58,162 nt of DNA from CAZOVK01 sp964583165 (GCA_964583165.1 CAZOVK010000006.1:1-58162); one strand, 5' to 3'; shown: positions 42,637 through 52,450, numbered from the stretch's first letter. Program-made: numbers and translations. The notes: generated by a model from the sequence alone, not told the origin.

Positions 42637-45567
42637 ATGAGACGTGTTTCTTCTATAATTTTGAGTTTTGTCATAGCGCTATCGATTGTCACAACGGCTA
42701 AAGCAAACCACACAGTGACTTTCCCGAACCAGATTCATTATCAGCCCGTTACGCAAACCTCTGCTGACGGGTTGTTTCAGTACAGAAAGTATCTAACCCA
42801 GACGGGTTATGACAGCTTCACCGTCACTATCGAGGCAATAACCGATGATATACTTCAAACGACAGCCACAGGTGGCGCAACTGTCATACTCGTCATTGAC
42901 ACGTCAAACAGTTTAAGCGGCGGTACTATGTTCGCAGACATTAAGGAGGCGGCGCGGGGTTTTGCGGAGCGTTTTCTGACGGGCGACACACACCATATAA
43001 TGGGGCTTGTGACGTATGAGCGTGACGCTATTAACGAGTTACGCACGACAACCGGCAATGGCGAGCCTCTCACGACAAACTTAGATTATTATTTGGAAGT
43101 CATAGATGCATTACAAGTCTACAGCGGTTCAACAAATATTCAAAGCGGTATTCAAATGGCGAGAAAACTTCTGGAGGCTGATATGTCACAGAACCAGCAG
43201 TTTGTCGTCTTGTTCAGTGACGGCGCGGCGAATATCTCATATAATGCCACGAATGTCAAACCACTTGGGAGTGTTGTCATTACGCCACATACAACGCCGC
43301 AGGGTGAGGTGTTTGATATGACTTATCGGCTTACGGACTTTAACTACAGTTTTACAGCCGCATACCCATATACGGTGAAGGGTGTAACCGTTAAGGATTC
43401 GATTATCCCGACAGTCTCGGAGGGCCTTTTGTTAAAGGATAACGGCGTGACGGTTTATTCGGTGTTCTTCCATAACCCGAGAATCTCTGAAAAAGAGTAT
43501 CATCAAGGGGTTTTCACCATGAACAATATCGCGAGCAAGGGCAAATACAATGAGGTGAACTCCACAGAGGATTTGTATGACCTGTTTGTTGAGATTGAGG
43601 AGAATATCGTGGACATAACGGGTAATTACAAAGTGGTTGACACTATGGGCGATTTCATACTGTTTGACGGCTACCCAAGTGGCAACAAGCCTGCCGGTGT
43701 GTTGTTTGATAAGGCGGCGAACACATTGACATGGGATTTGCAGAACCCGAATGTAGCCCCCGAGCTATTGCCGGACGGCAGATACCGTTACAGCGTGTCA
43801 TACAATATTGTATTGGACATTACACATCCGATGTTGAAATACGACACGCCATACAAAACAAATGCGGAGGCTAAACTACTTTACGAAGGTAATACCGAAA
43901 TCTTTGAATCGCCACAGGTCATTGCCTCGCTGACAAGTGACAACATCATCAATGTCACACCGCTGGATATGGTTGCATATCAAGGAGGCACGTCCGTATC
44001 GGGTAACGGCTTCCCGCGCCCTTATTTTCTGTTATCCCACTCTGACGATACGCCGCTGACACGTGAGGAAATCGACGACTTGACATTCTATATGGACGGA
44101 GAGGAGCATGTGCCGTTTGACCACGAATGGTTCATATACGAATATCCGTTTAGAGCATACTTTGTGAACACAGAAACGGGTGAGGTGCATAATGACCCGA
44201 ACGAGCAGATACACGTTGAAGATGTAGGGCTTTATTACATTGAATTATCGACACGCGACAAAAACGGGCATGTATACCGAACTCACGCGATTGACAGCAA
44301 CGGTAACACATTCAGTTTCAAATTCCACGAAGACGCGATACTTGAAATCAGACCACAGTCAGCCGAGCCGACAATCTTTGCGCCATGTTATGCGGGAACA
44401 CCGAATGATACCACTATCGTAGACGGCATTACGGCGTTCTTGCGCACGGGCACGGGCTTTAGAAATTCGGCGGGCATAAATCTTGTTGACCTTTCGGGGA
44501 ACGATGTACGGCTCATGTCTGACAACCTTTTGCCATCTGTGAAGACTGCCTTGCAGGATTATTTGAAGAATCAGCCACAGTTAAGTGGTATGGAATACAA
44601 GATGTTCTACTTGAATCTCGTTGACCATGCCGACGGCAATATCATAGTTGAAGCAGATAAGCCCGTCACAGTCATGTTGCCATACCCTCAAGGCACGAAC
44701 AGCCAGACAGACTTTAGGATTTTACACTTTAATAAGATAAACCGAGCGTTTGGGGCAACGATTATGTATGACAATGTTCAGGCTGCGCCGATTAGGCTCG
44801 CGAATGGGCTTGCGTTTGAAGTGGACGCGTTCAGTCCGTTTGTGATAGCCTATAAGCGCACGCCATCTAACGCGGGAGGAACAGGGAGCGGCACGGGCAG
44901 TATTGTCATACCGTCTACTACACCTACTCTAAATAAAACTGACCATTTTGTTTATATGGTGGGTTACCCTGATTTAAGTTTTGGCCCATCGGCGCATATG
45001 ACACGAGCGGAAGCGGCGGCCATGTTCGCGCGGCTTGTGACAAAGACCATCGATGTTGGCGGCAAGTATGTGCCCGGTTTCGTTGATGTAGACCCACAGA
45101 GTTGGTGCGCTGACTCGATTGGGTTTTTGCGACAGTCGGGTATCATTAAGGAAGCAAAACTCTTCCGCCCAAACGAAGCCATTACCCGCGCGGAGTTCGC
45201 GTCAATAGCCGCGCGATTTGAGAACGCGCATACCGATTATCAAAATGAGTTTTCAGACGTGAGCGCAAACTACTGGGCGGCCAATGACATTGCACTGGCC
45301 GTTAGAAATGGCTGGATAGTGGGCTACCCCGACAATACATTTAGACCCGAGCAGTATATCACACGCGCCGAGGTTGTTACTCTCGTGAACCATGTTTTAG
45401 AGCGCCAGCCCGATAAGGCGTATATTGACGAACACCACAAAGCCGTCCGCAAATTCAATGACCTCGAAGCGGACTATTGGGCTTACTATGATATTGTCGA
45501 AGCTACAAACGCCCATGTATATCAACACAAAAGCGGGAAAGAGTATTGGAGTAATCTGATGAGATAG
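42637..45567 (+). CDS. Secreted von Willebrand A protein with SLH anchor
   Basis: 976 residues. Signal peptide (about 1-24), vWA domain (about 80-330) with a MIDAS motif DTSNSLS and T/D later, then beta-rich domains (about 330-740), a Gly/Thr linker and three SLH repeats at the C-terminus (about 770-975), including GYPDLSFGP, FRPNEAITRAEF and GYPDNTFRPEQYITRAE. SLH repeats bind cell-wall secondary polymers, so this is a surface-exposed, possibly adhesive protein. AAAGGAG precedes the ATG. It lies 77 bases after tupC, with no promoter clear to me, and is followed by a terminator. Confidence 0.9.
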   Translation: MRRVSSIILSFVIALSIVTTAKANHTVTFPNQIHYQPVTQTSADGLFQYRKYLTQTGYDSFTVTIEAITDDILQTTATGGATVILVIDTSNSLSGGTMFADIKEAARGFAERFLTGDTHHIMGLVTYERDAINELRTTTGNGEPLTTNLDYYLEVIDALQVYSGSTNIQSGIQMARKLLEADMSQNQQFVVLFSDGAANISYNATNVKPLGSVVITPHTTPQGEVFDMTYRLTDFNYSFTAAYPYTVKGVTVKDSIIPTVSEGLLLKDNGVTVYSVFFHNPRISEKEYHQGVFTMNNIASKGKYNEVNSTEDLYDLFVEIEENIVDITGNYKVVDTMGDFILFDGYPSGNKPAGVLFDKAANTLTWDLQNPNVAPELLPDGRYRYSVSYNIVLDITHPMLKYDTPYKTNAEAKLLYEGNTEIFESPQVIASLTSDNIINVTPLDMVAYQGGTSVSGNGFPRPYFLLSHSDDTPLTREEIDDLTFYMDGEEHVPFDHEWFIYEYPFRAYFVNTETGEVHNDPNEQIHVEDVGLYYIELSTRDKNGHVYRTHAIDSNGNTFSFKFHEDAILEIRPQSAEPTIFAPCYAGTPNDTTIVDGITAFLRTGTGFRNSAGINLVDLSGNDVRLMSDNLLPSVKTALQDYLKNQPQLSGMEYKMFYLNLVDHADGNIIVEADKPVTVMLPYPQGTNSQTDFRILHFNKINRAFGATIMYDNVQAAPIRLANGLAFEVDAFSPFVIAYKRTPSNAGGTGSGTGSIVIPSTTPTLNKTDHFVYMVGYPDLSFGPSAHMTRAEAAAMFARLVTKTIDVGGKYVPGFVDVDPQSWCADSIGFLRQSGIIKEAKLFRPNEAITRAEFASIAARFENAHTDYQNEFSDVSANYWAANDIALAVRNGWIVGYPDNTFRPEQYITRAEVVTLVNHVLERQPDKAYIDEHHKAVRKFNDLEADYWAYYDIVEATNAHVYQHKSGKEYWSNLMR

Positions 45568-45611
45568 AAAAACCCCCGAAAGCCGACTTTATTGAGCTTT
45601 CGGGGGTTTTT
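45568..45611 (+). terminator. Strong intrinsic terminator after the surface protein
   Basis: A 16-base-pair stem (45568-45583 with 45596-45611) with CCCCCGAAAGC core and a T run inside its end. It begins right after the stop codon. It can work in both directions because the stem starts with five A and ends with five T. Confidence 0.92.
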
Positions 45612-45687
45612 ACGTCACTTATAAAAAAGTTCACTAATAAGTTGGATAATCGGTAGTATTTATCGTGTTTTTTTATTAAACTTCGTA

Positions 45688-45723
45688 TTGTCAATTGACA
45701 AAATAGATAAAAAGTGATAATCT
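45688..45723 (+). promoter_or_regulatory. Promoter of the second oligopeptide operon with palindrome
   Basis: TTGACA (45695-45700), 17 bases, TAATCT (45718-45723). A perfect 14-base palindrome TTGTCAATTGACAA (45688-45701) overlaps the -35, a likely regulator site. The LysR-type gene at the end of this operon is one candidate binder; a different repressor is equally possible. Confidence 0.7.
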
Positions 45724-45761
45724 GCAGATAAGAATTTATAAATTTAGAAGGAGTGCCGGAT

Positions 45762-46769
45762 TTGAAGTACATATTGAAGCGCTTGCTGTTTATGATACCT
45801 TCCGTGTTGCTCGTGCTGATTATTACGTTTACGCTGTCGCGCGTTGTGCCGGGTGACCCTGCGCGTATGATTGTGGGCGAACAAGCGCCACAATCGGCCG
45901 TTGACGCTATGCGTGAGAAATTGGGCTTGAACAAGAGTATACCCGCGCAGTTTGTTGATTATTTGGGCGCAGTTATCAAGGGCGATTTGGGCGACGCGTG
46001 GCACACGGGGAAAACCGTAGTTGAGGACTTTCAGACGAGATTACCCGCGTCTATTGAGTTGGCTGTGTTGAGCCTAATCATTGCCGTTGTCGTGGGCATA
46101 CCATTGGGCATTCTGGCGGCGGCGCGTAAGGATTCGATTTATGACCACATTTCACGCCTACTGACACTCTTGGGCACGAGTATACCCGTCTTTTGGCTTG
46201 GGTTCATGCTGATTTTCACGCTCTACGCCAAGCTGGACTGGATACCAGCGCCAATGGGGCGTGTGTCGGAGGGGATTATGCCGCCGACAGCTATTACGGG
46301 TTTGTACATAATCGACAGCTTACTCACGCTGGATTTTGTCGCACTTAAAGACTCAATCGGGCATCTGATAATGCCAGCCATCTGTTTGAGTTTGAGCTCG
46401 TTGGCTGTCATATCGCGTATGACGCGCTCGAATATGGTTGAGGTTCTGAATCTTGACCACATCAGAACAGCGCGTGCGAAGGGCATGAATGAAGTTGCCG
46501 TCGTGTTTAAGCACGGGTTTAAGAACATACTTGTGCCGGTTTTAACCGTCATCGGTACACAGCTCGGCGTGCTCATCGGTAATGCCGTTGTGGTTGAAAC
46601 TATCTTCGCGTGGCCGGGTATCGGCAGTTATATCACTCAATCAATACTCATAACAGACTACGCGCCCGTTCAGGCATTCGCAGTTGTTAGCGTCTTCCTA
46701 TATATAGGGATAAACTTGGCGCTCGACATTTTGTATGTCGTGGTTGACCCTCGCATTAACTATAACTAG
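45762..46769 (+). CDS. Oligopeptide ABC transporter permease, DppB type
   Basis: 335 residues starting at TTG 45762, with AAGGAG upstream; a GTG at 45753 overlaps that site. MKYILKRLLFMIP head, FTLSRVVPGDPARM motif, six membrane segments, coupling loop RTARAKGMNEVAVVFKHGFK. The second such permease in the window, 60-70 percent similar by eye to the first only in motifs. Confidence 0.92.
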   Translation: MKYILKRLLFMIPSVLLVLIITFTLSRVVPGDPARMIVGEQAPQSAVDAMREKLGLNKSIPAQFVDYLGAVIKGDLGDAWHTGKTVVEDFQTRLPASIELAVLSLIIAVVVGIPLGILAAARKDSIYDHISRLLTLLGTSIPVFWLGFMLIFTLYAKLDWIPAPMGRVSEGIMPPTAITGLYIIDSLLTLDFVALKDSIGHLIMPAICLSLSSLAVISRMTRSNMVEVLNLDHIRTARAKGMNEVAVVFKHGFKNILVPVLTVIGTQLGVLIGNAVVVETIFAWPGIGSYITQSILITDYAPVQAFAVVSVFLYIGINLALDILYVVVDPRINYN

Positions 46770-46784
46770 CAGGAGGTGTTCGTC

Positions 46785-47654
46785 ATTTCTCTGACCAAAA
46801 CCGTAGACAAAGGCGGCACAGTCCGCGCAACGCTTCTAGGTAGGCTTCTAAAGCGTAAACTAGCCGTTTTCGGCATTGTCGTTATGATTTTCTGGGCGGG
46901 TGTAGGTGTTTTGTCGCTGTTCTATACGCCTTATAGCCCTATTGAAGCCAATATTAAGGAGCGCTTAAAACCGCCGTCCGCGCAACATATTATGGGCACG
47001 GACAATTTCGGGCGTGACATTTTCAGCCGTGTGATGACAGGGGCTCAGATTTCGTTGTGGCTCGGGTTCATTTCGGTGGGCATATCGCTGATTATTGGGT
47101 TGCCGCTTGGCGCGGTGTCCGGCTATTATGGCGGGGTTGTCGGTGATATTATCATGCGCATCATGGACGCGTTGCAGGCCTTTCCGACACTCGTTCTTGT
47201 TATGAGTATATCTGTCGCAATGGGCAGAAACAGTGTCAGTGCTATGCTTGCCGTTGGTATAGCCGGTATTCCTCAATTTGCCCGTCTTATGTTCGCACAA
47301 ACCGTGTCTGTGAAGGCAAGCCCGTTTATTGAGGGCGAACGCGCTATAGGTCTTCCGAAAAAGGACATTTTGATACGCCATATACTCCCGAACTGTATAA
47401 CGCCGATTCTTGTTAGAACGACATTGAGCTTGGGTTTTGCGATTCTAACTGTGTCCAGTTTGAGTTTTTTGGGTATCGGCGTACAGCCGCCTACACCCGA
47501 GTGGGGAGCGATGATTTCTGACGCGCGTGGTTACATAATTTCTGGCGAATGGTGGTTGCTCACATTCCCGGGCATTGCTATTGCTAGTCTTGTCCTTGCC
47601 TTTAACCTTTTAGGTGACGGGCTGAGGGACATTCTAGATAGAAGAATGGCTTAA
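46785..47654 (+). CDS. Oligopeptide ABC transporter permease, DppC type, apparent ATT start
   Basis: About 289 residues. DppC signature HIMGTDNFGRDIFSRVMTG, six membrane segments and the coupling loop ERAIGLPKKDILIRHILP. The start is the issue: AGGAGG (46771-46776) is ideal for the ATT at 46785 (8 bases), while the only canonical start in frame, GTG 46776, overlaps the ribosome site. The next in-frame ATG is within the first membrane segment. I give ATT as start with modest certainty. Confidence 0.85.
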   Translation: MSLTKTVDKGGTVRATLLGRLLKRKLAVFGIVVMIFWAGVGVLSLFYTPYSPIEANIKERLKPPSAQHIMGTDNFGRDIFSRVMTGAQISLWLGFISVGISLIIGLPLGAVSGYYGGVVGDIIMRIMDALQAFPTLVLVMSISVAMGRNSVSAMLAVGIAGIPQFARLMFAQTVSVKASPFIEGERAIGLPKKDILIRHILPNCITPILVRTTLSLGFAILTVSSLSFLGIGVQPPTPEWGAMISDARGYIISGEWWLLTFPGIAIASLVLAFNLLGDGLRDILDRRMA

Positions 47655-47675
47655 TACAATCAAATGGAGGTAAAC

Positions 47676-49340
47676 ATGAAGAAGATTCTAGCATTACTGC
47701 TTTCAATGGCGCTTGTCACCGCCGCTGTGGCGGGTTGTGCCCCGAGCGCGAACCAGCAGTCGCCGTCAACGAGCGCGACACCAACGCCCGCGCCGTCAAA
47801 CTCCAGCTCTCCGACAACGAGCGCGACACCGGCGCCGACTCAATCTGCCCCCGCAGAAGTACCCCAGACGTTGACAGTCGCGTTGTCAAACGGCGGACGT
47901 ACACTTGACCCCGCGAGTGCTACGGATTCAACAAGCGCAATCTTCATAAACGCCTGTTATGACCAGCTTGTGCGCTTCGGCACGATTGAAAAAGACGGTC
48001 AGACAATGGCGAACCCCGAAGACATTCAGCCGTCAATCGCGAAGAGCTGGACGGTTTCTGACGACGGTCTTGAATACGTGTTCACGCTTGACGAACGGGC
48101 CATGTTCGCGAACGGTGACCCAGTCACGGCTGACGCGGTTATCTTCTCGCTTGACCGCATGAGCAAGTCCGCAACGTCGTCCTTCCTGTTTAAGCTCACA
48201 AAGATTACTGACATGGAGAAAGTGGACGATTACACAGTCAAATTCACGCTGTCAACACCTTGCGCTATTTTCTTTAAATTACTTCAAATGCACCTGTTCT
48301 CGATTATCAACCCCAACGAGCTTGACGGCAAAACACCCGAGGAAGTGGACGCTTATTTGAAGAATACAACAGCCGGTTCCGGCGCGTTCTCGTGCGAAAA
48401 GTGGGATGCCGCGACAGAGGGTATCTTCAATGGTCGCGCCGATTATTGGAAAGGCGCAGTGCCGCTCACGAAAGTCACGCTTAAATTTATCCCCGAGGCT
48501 TCAAGCCGCGTTTTGCTTGCCGACAAGGGCGACGTGGATATAGCCATGACGATTCCCGCGAAAGACCTTACGACATTGCTTGCTAATAACAAGCTAGATG
48601 TCCGTACATACGAAACAAACCGCATTGTCTATCTATCGCTGAACAACACAATCGCGCCGTTTGACAACCCCAAGGTTCGTCAAGCGATTAACTATGCTAT
48701 TCCGTATGATTCACTTGTTGAGGACGTTATGTATGGCAAGGCGAAACGTCTTCCGAACTACGTACCCAGTGCGATGCCGGGTTACATACCTACAACAGAA
48801 CCGATGTATATGCAGGATTTAGAGAAGGCGAAGGCGCTTCTGGCGGAAGCCGGCTTCAAAGACGGTTTCGAATTTACACTGACTGTCAGTATTGGCAACC
48901 AAGACTGGGAGGATTCGGCAATCGTTATCCAGTCAGAACTTGCGAAAATCGGCGTGAAGGTTAATATCGACAAAATGGAGCGTTCACAATACCTAGAAAT
49001 AGTAATGGCGAAGAAGGCGCAAGCCGCTGTCGCATCATACTCGGCGTTCGTTAATGACCCCGGTTACTTCTTCGGTAACCTCTTGTATTCAAAGGGCGAA
49101 TACAACTACGGCGCGTATGCAAGCGCGAGAGTTGATGCGATTTGGGATGCTTCGGAAGTAGAGAAGGACATGGCGAAGCGCATGGAGGCTTACAAAGAAG
49201 CACAGGCTGTCGTGCTTGAAGATGCTCCGTGGGCACCGCTTTATGAGTACCAAGACATAGTTGTATTGAATCAGAACGTCAAGGACTTCATCTATTATCC
49301 GGACGGCGCTTTGAGATTCTTCACAATCGGTAAGAAATAA
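47676..49340 (+). CDS. Oligopeptide ABC transporter, substrate-binding lipoprotein
   Basis: 554 residues, family 5. Lipobox AVAGC with C21. A Ser/Thr/Pro-rich linker (about 22-65) includes a 16-residue tandem unit, SPSTSATPTPAP and SPTTSATPAPTQ. The folded part has TLDPASATDSTS, SWTVSDDGLEYVFTL and VRQAINYAIPYDSL. I start at the ATG at 47676, with GGAGG upstream. It sits between the permeases and ATPases, unlike the first operon in which it comes first. Confidence 0.92.
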   Translation: MKKILALLLSMALVTAAVAGCAPSANQQSPSTSATPTPAPSNSSSPTTSATPAPTQSAPAEVPQTLTVALSNGGRTLDPASATDSTSAIFINACYDQLVRFGTIEKDGQTMANPEDIQPSIAKSWTVSDDGLEYVFTLDERAMFANGDPVTADAVIFSLDRMSKSATSSFLFKLTKITDMEKVDDYTVKFTLSTPCAIFFKLLQMHLFSIINPNELDGKTPEEVDAYLKNTTAGSGAFSCEKWDAATEGIFNGRADYWKGAVPLTKVTLKFIPEASSRVLLADKGDVDIAMTIPAKDLTTLLANNKLDVRTYETNRIVYLSLNNTIAPFDNPKVRQAINYAIPYDSLVEDVMYGKAKRLPNYVPSAMPGYIPTTEPMYMQDLEKAKALLAEAGFKDGFEFTLTVSIGNQDWEDSAIVIQSELAKIGVKVNIDKMERSQYLEIVMAKKAQAAVASYSAFVNDPGYFFGNLLYSKGEYNYGAYASARVDAIWDASEVEKDMAKRMEAYKEAQAVVLEDAPWAPLYEYQDIVVLNQNVKDFIYYPDGALRFFTIGKK

Positions 49341-49341
49341 C

Positions 49342-49402
49342 GAGATTAGACATGGTTAAATTGGCGGCGGCAGACTAGGGCTGCCGCCCTAATTCTAATC
49401 TC
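49342..49402 (+). other. Long hairpin between binding protein and ATPase genes
   Basis: GAGATTAGA (49342-49350) pairs with TCTAATCTC (49394-49402) and GGCGGCAG (49366-49373) with CTGCCGCC (49381-49388). No T run, so rather an mRNA stabiliser or partial terminator, as after the first operon's binding protein. Confidence 0.6.
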
Positions 49403-49413
49403 TGGAGGTTCCA

Positions 49414-50385
49414 ATGTCTACAATACTGTCAGTACAGGATTTATGTACGGAAATCAAGACCGAATATGGCGATTTTCTTGCCGTGAACGGCGTATCATTT
49501 GATTTGTATAAGGGCGAAACGCTCGGACTTGTTGGGGAATCCGGCTGCGGAAAATCCGTCACGTCACTGTCCATCATGGGGTTGCTTCAACGCGGGAAAA
49601 TTCGTATTGCCAAGGGGCGTATCATGTTTGACGGGGAGGATTTGGCGGCCGTTTCGCCCATGCGAATGCGGAAAATTCGGGGCGAGGGTATCGCCATGAT
49701 TTTCCAAGACCCGATGAACTCACTGAACCCGGTTATTACTATTGGCGAGCAGATGTGTGAGATGATGCGGCTTCACCTAAAGCTTAGTAAAAAAGACGCG
49801 CTCAAACGCGCAGTTGAACTCTTAGCTGATATGGGCATACCGCGCCCCGAGGTTATTATCAAAAACTACCCATTTCAGCTATCGGGCGGTATGTTACAGC
49901 GCGTAATGATTGCTATGAGTATGAGTTGTAACCCCAAGATTTTGCTGGCCGACGAACCGACAACGGCTTTGGACGTGACGCTTCAATCGCAGATTCTCGA
50001 TTTGATGAACCAGCTTAAAAAGAAATACGACACGTCTGTGCTTCTCATCACGCATAACCTTGGTGTTGTCGCCGAAACTTGCGACCGCGTGGCCGTCATG
50101 TACGCGGGGCAGATTGTTGAAATGGCCGATGTCAAGGAACTGTTCGACAACCCGCGCCACCCGTACACAATGGGGCTGTTTAAGTGCATACCGCGCATCA
50201 AAGAGGACGACCAGAAGCTTGAATCGATTCCGGGCGTTGTGCCGGCAATAACAGAGAAAATCCCCGGTTGTACGTTTGGGCCGCGATGTTCGCGCCGAAG
50301 AGCGGAATGTGACACGGCGAAACCGCCGCTTGTTGAAATTTCGCCCGGGCATTTCTGTAGGTGTGTCGCGGAGGTGAGCCAATGA
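49414..50385 (+). CDS. Oligopeptide ABC transporter ATP-binding protein, DppD type
   Basis: 323 residues. Walker A GESGCGKSV, signature LSGGMLQR, Walker B LLADEPTTALDV, H-loop ITHNLG. The C-terminal cysteines (GCTFGPRCSRRRAEC) match the family. GGAGG precedes the ATG. It overlaps the next gene by 4 bases (ATGA). Confidence 0.95.
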   Translation: MSTILSVQDLCTEIKTEYGDFLAVNGVSFDLYKGETLGLVGESGCGKSVTSLSIMGLLQRGKIRIAKGRIMFDGEDLAAVSPMRMRKIRGEGIAMIFQDPMNSLNPVITIGEQMCEMMRLHLKLSKKDALKRAVELLADMGIPRPEVIIKNYPFQLSGGMLQRVMIAMSMSCNPKILLADEPTTALDVTLQSQILDLMNQLKKKYDTSVLLITHNLGVVAETCDRVAVMYAGQIVEMADVKELFDNPRHPYTMGLFKCIPRIKEDDQKLESIPGVVPAITEKIPGCTFGPRCSRRRAECDTAKPPLVEISPGHFCRCVAEVSQ

Positions 50386-51350
50386 AGCCCTTGTTGGAAG
50401 TCAGACATTTGAAGAAGTATTATACAAATAAAACCGGCTTCTTCACGATTCAAAAGGAGCTGATTAAGGCCGTTGAAGACGTGAGCCTGCATGTGAATGC
50501 GTGCGAAACGCTCGGTATTGTGGGCGAGTCGGGCTGTGGGAAGACGACAACGGGGCGTGCAATCCTCCGTTTGATTGAGCCGACAGAGGGCGAGGTCATT
50601 TTTGACGGAGTTGATGTGCGGGCGTTGGACGAAGACGCTTTACGGAAGTTTCGCGCTCGAATGCAGATTGTGTTTCAAGACGCATTGTACGCGCTCGACC
50701 CTCGCTGGACGATAAAACAGAGTTTGGAAGAGCCGATAAAGCTTCACTTTCCGCAATTATCGGCCGCTGAGGTTGAAGACCGTGTTGACTACTTGCTAGG
50801 CACTGTCGGCTTCGCATCAATGTATAAGTACAAGTATCCGCATGAGTTTTCGGGCGGTCAACGTCAGCGTATCTGCATTGCGAAGGCGATTTCACTGAAC
50901 CCGCAGTTTATTGTCTGTGACGAGCCCGTTTCAGCGCTCGATGTGTCGATTCAGGCGCAGGTTCTGGCACTCATGAACGAATTGCAGGAGAATTTGAAGC
51001 TTTCGTACATGTTCATTTCGCATGACCTATCGGTTGTGAAATATATCAGCAACCGCGTGGGCGTTATGTACGCTGGGCAACTTGTAGAGCTGGGCGAAAC
51101 AAAGGAGTTCTTCTCGAACCCCTTACACCCGTATTCGCAACTGCTCAAGGAGGTTGTGCCGTACCCATACCCAGACCCATCTAAGAAGCGCGTGACCTTT
51201 GACCAGAGTTTCTTCAACCGTAAGGCGATTGCGGGCGGATGTCCGTTTGAGAGCCGTTGTACAAAGAAGTGTGCGCGTTGCGCCACAGAGAAGCCCGAAT
51301 ACAGAGAGGTTTCAACGGGGCATTTTGTCGCTTGCCATTTGTATACTTAA
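50382..51350 (+). CDS. Oligopeptide ABC transporter ATP-binding protein, DppF type
   Basis: 322 residues from the ATG at 50382 behind GGAGG. Walker A GESGCGKTTT, signature FSGGQRQR, Walker B IVCDEPVSALDV, H-loop ISHDLS, C-terminal cysteine cluster GGCPFESRCTKKCARC. It completes the second ABC transporter, whose last gene is followed by a hairpin and a LysR regulator. Confidence 0.95.
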   Translation: MKPLLEVRHLKKYYTNKTGFFTIQKELIKAVEDVSLHVNACETLGIVGESGCGKTTTGRAILRLIEPTEGEVIFDGVDVRALDEDALRKFRARMQIVFQDALYALDPRWTIKQSLEEPIKLHFPQLSAAEVEDRVDYLLGTVGFASMYKYKYPHEFSGGQRQRICIAKAISLNPQFIVCDEPVSALDVSIQAQVLALMNELQENLKLSYMFISHDLSVVKYISNRVGVMYAGQLVELGETKEFFSNPLHPYSQLLKEVVPYPYPDPSKKRVTFDQSFFNRKAIAGGCPFESRCTKKCARCATEKPEYREVSTGHFVACHLYT

Positions 51351-51391
51351 CGTGAAAAGCTACTATAAAGCGAGTTTCTACATATCATAAT

Positions 51392-51420
51392 GCCGGGGGA
51401 GCAACTACGCGCCCGGCTTT
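51392..51420 (+). terminator. Likely terminator of the second oligopeptide operon
   Basis: GCCGGG (51392-51397) pairs with CCCGGC (51412-51417) around a 14-base loop, followed by TTT and an AT-rich stretch. Moderate strength. Confidence 0.65.
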
Positions 51421-51493
51421 ATTAATGCGAAAGGCGTTGTTTTTTGTACACCGTTATGATACTATCAAAAAACAAACGAACAGGGAGTCAAAC

Positions 51494-52432
51494 ATGAACA
51501 CACTTCATTTGAGATATGCAATTGCAGTAGACAGAACACGCTCAATCAGCAAGGCCGCGGAGGAGCTCTTTATGGGGCAGCCTAATTTGAGCCGCGCGAT
51601 TAAAGAGCTGGAGAAGTCCGTGGGCATCACAATTTTTAAACGCACATCGAAGGGCATTGAGCCGACGCGCGAGGGAGAGCGGTTTTTGCAATACGCCGCG
51701 AGTGTTGTTCAGCAGATTGACATGCTCGAGAGCATGTATCATTCGCAGGGTGACGGAATGGGGAAGCTGATTTTCAGTGTGTCAGTGCCACGCGCGAGTT
51801 ATATAAGCCACAGTTTTACGGAATTGGTCAAAGAGTACGCCGACAGTGACGGCATTGAGTTTTATTTTAAGGAAACGAACGCGTTCCGTGCGATAAAGAA
51901 CCTGTTCGACGAGAATTTCAACTTGGGAATTGTGCGGTTTCAGGATATTCATGAACAGTTGTTTTTGACGTACTTCAAGGAGAAGTCACTCAAGGCCATT
52001 GAGTTATTGAGTTTTGAATATTGTATCGTGATGTCAGTGGCGCACGAATTGGCGGCGCAACAGACTATTCAGTTTGAGCATTTGAATGGTTATATAGAGA
52101 TAGCCCACGGTGACCCCTATGTGCCATACCTGCCACAAGCCGAGATTAAGCAGGAGGTTTTGGGCGGGAACGCAGATAAGCGGGTGTTTGTCTATGAACG
52201 CGCGAGTCAATTTGAGTTGTTAAGCAGTGTGCCTACAACGTATATGTGGGTGTCTGCTATTCCGCAGTGCATACTTGACAGATACAATCTTATCACGCGA
52301 AAATGCACGGGCAACAACAAACGTCACAAGGACTTTCTCATATATAGAAGCGATTATCACCTTACGGACATAGACCGTTGCTTTATTGACAAAATCAAAC
52401 AAACCCAAAGCGCGTTGCGACTAAGCCAATAA
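51494..52432 (+). CDS. LysR family transcriptional regulator
   Basis: 312 residues. N-terminal winged helix: LHLRYAIAVDRTRSISKAAE, then ELFMGQPNLSRAIKELEKSV and GITIFKRTSKGIEPTREG. The C-terminal effector domain is less conserved. I start at the ATG at 51494 (AGGGAG upstream) where the family start fits. It follows the peptide transporter and is a candidate regulator of it, but targets cannot be told from sequence. A perfect palindrome lies 18 bases after its stop. Confidence 0.9.
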   Translation: MNTLHLRYAIAVDRTRSISKAAEELFMGQPNLSRAIKELEKSVGITIFKRTSKGIEPTREGERFLQYAASVVQQIDMLESMYHSQGDGMGKLIFSVSVPRASYISHSFTELVKEYADSDGIEFYFKETNAFRAIKNLFDENFNLGIVRFQDIHEQLFLTYFKEKSLKAIELLSFEYCIVMSVAHELAAQQTIQFEHLNGYIEIAHGDPYVPYLPQAEIKQEVLGGNADKRVFVYERASQFELLSSVPTTYMWVSAIPQCILDRYNLITRKCTGNNKRHKDFLIYRSDYHLTDIDRCFIDKIKQTQSALRLSQ

Positions 52433-52450
52433 TAATAAATGGATAAACAT

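Noticed and set aside
42637..45567. The vWA protein as a partner of the membrane kinase in a TerY-P system
   Set aside because: It is secreted with SLH repeats and lies 8 kb away in another operon; a TerY partner would be cytosolic and adjacent.
49894..50492. Two minus-strand frames under the ATPase genes
   Set aside because: Shadows of the DppD/DppF genes; no own signals.
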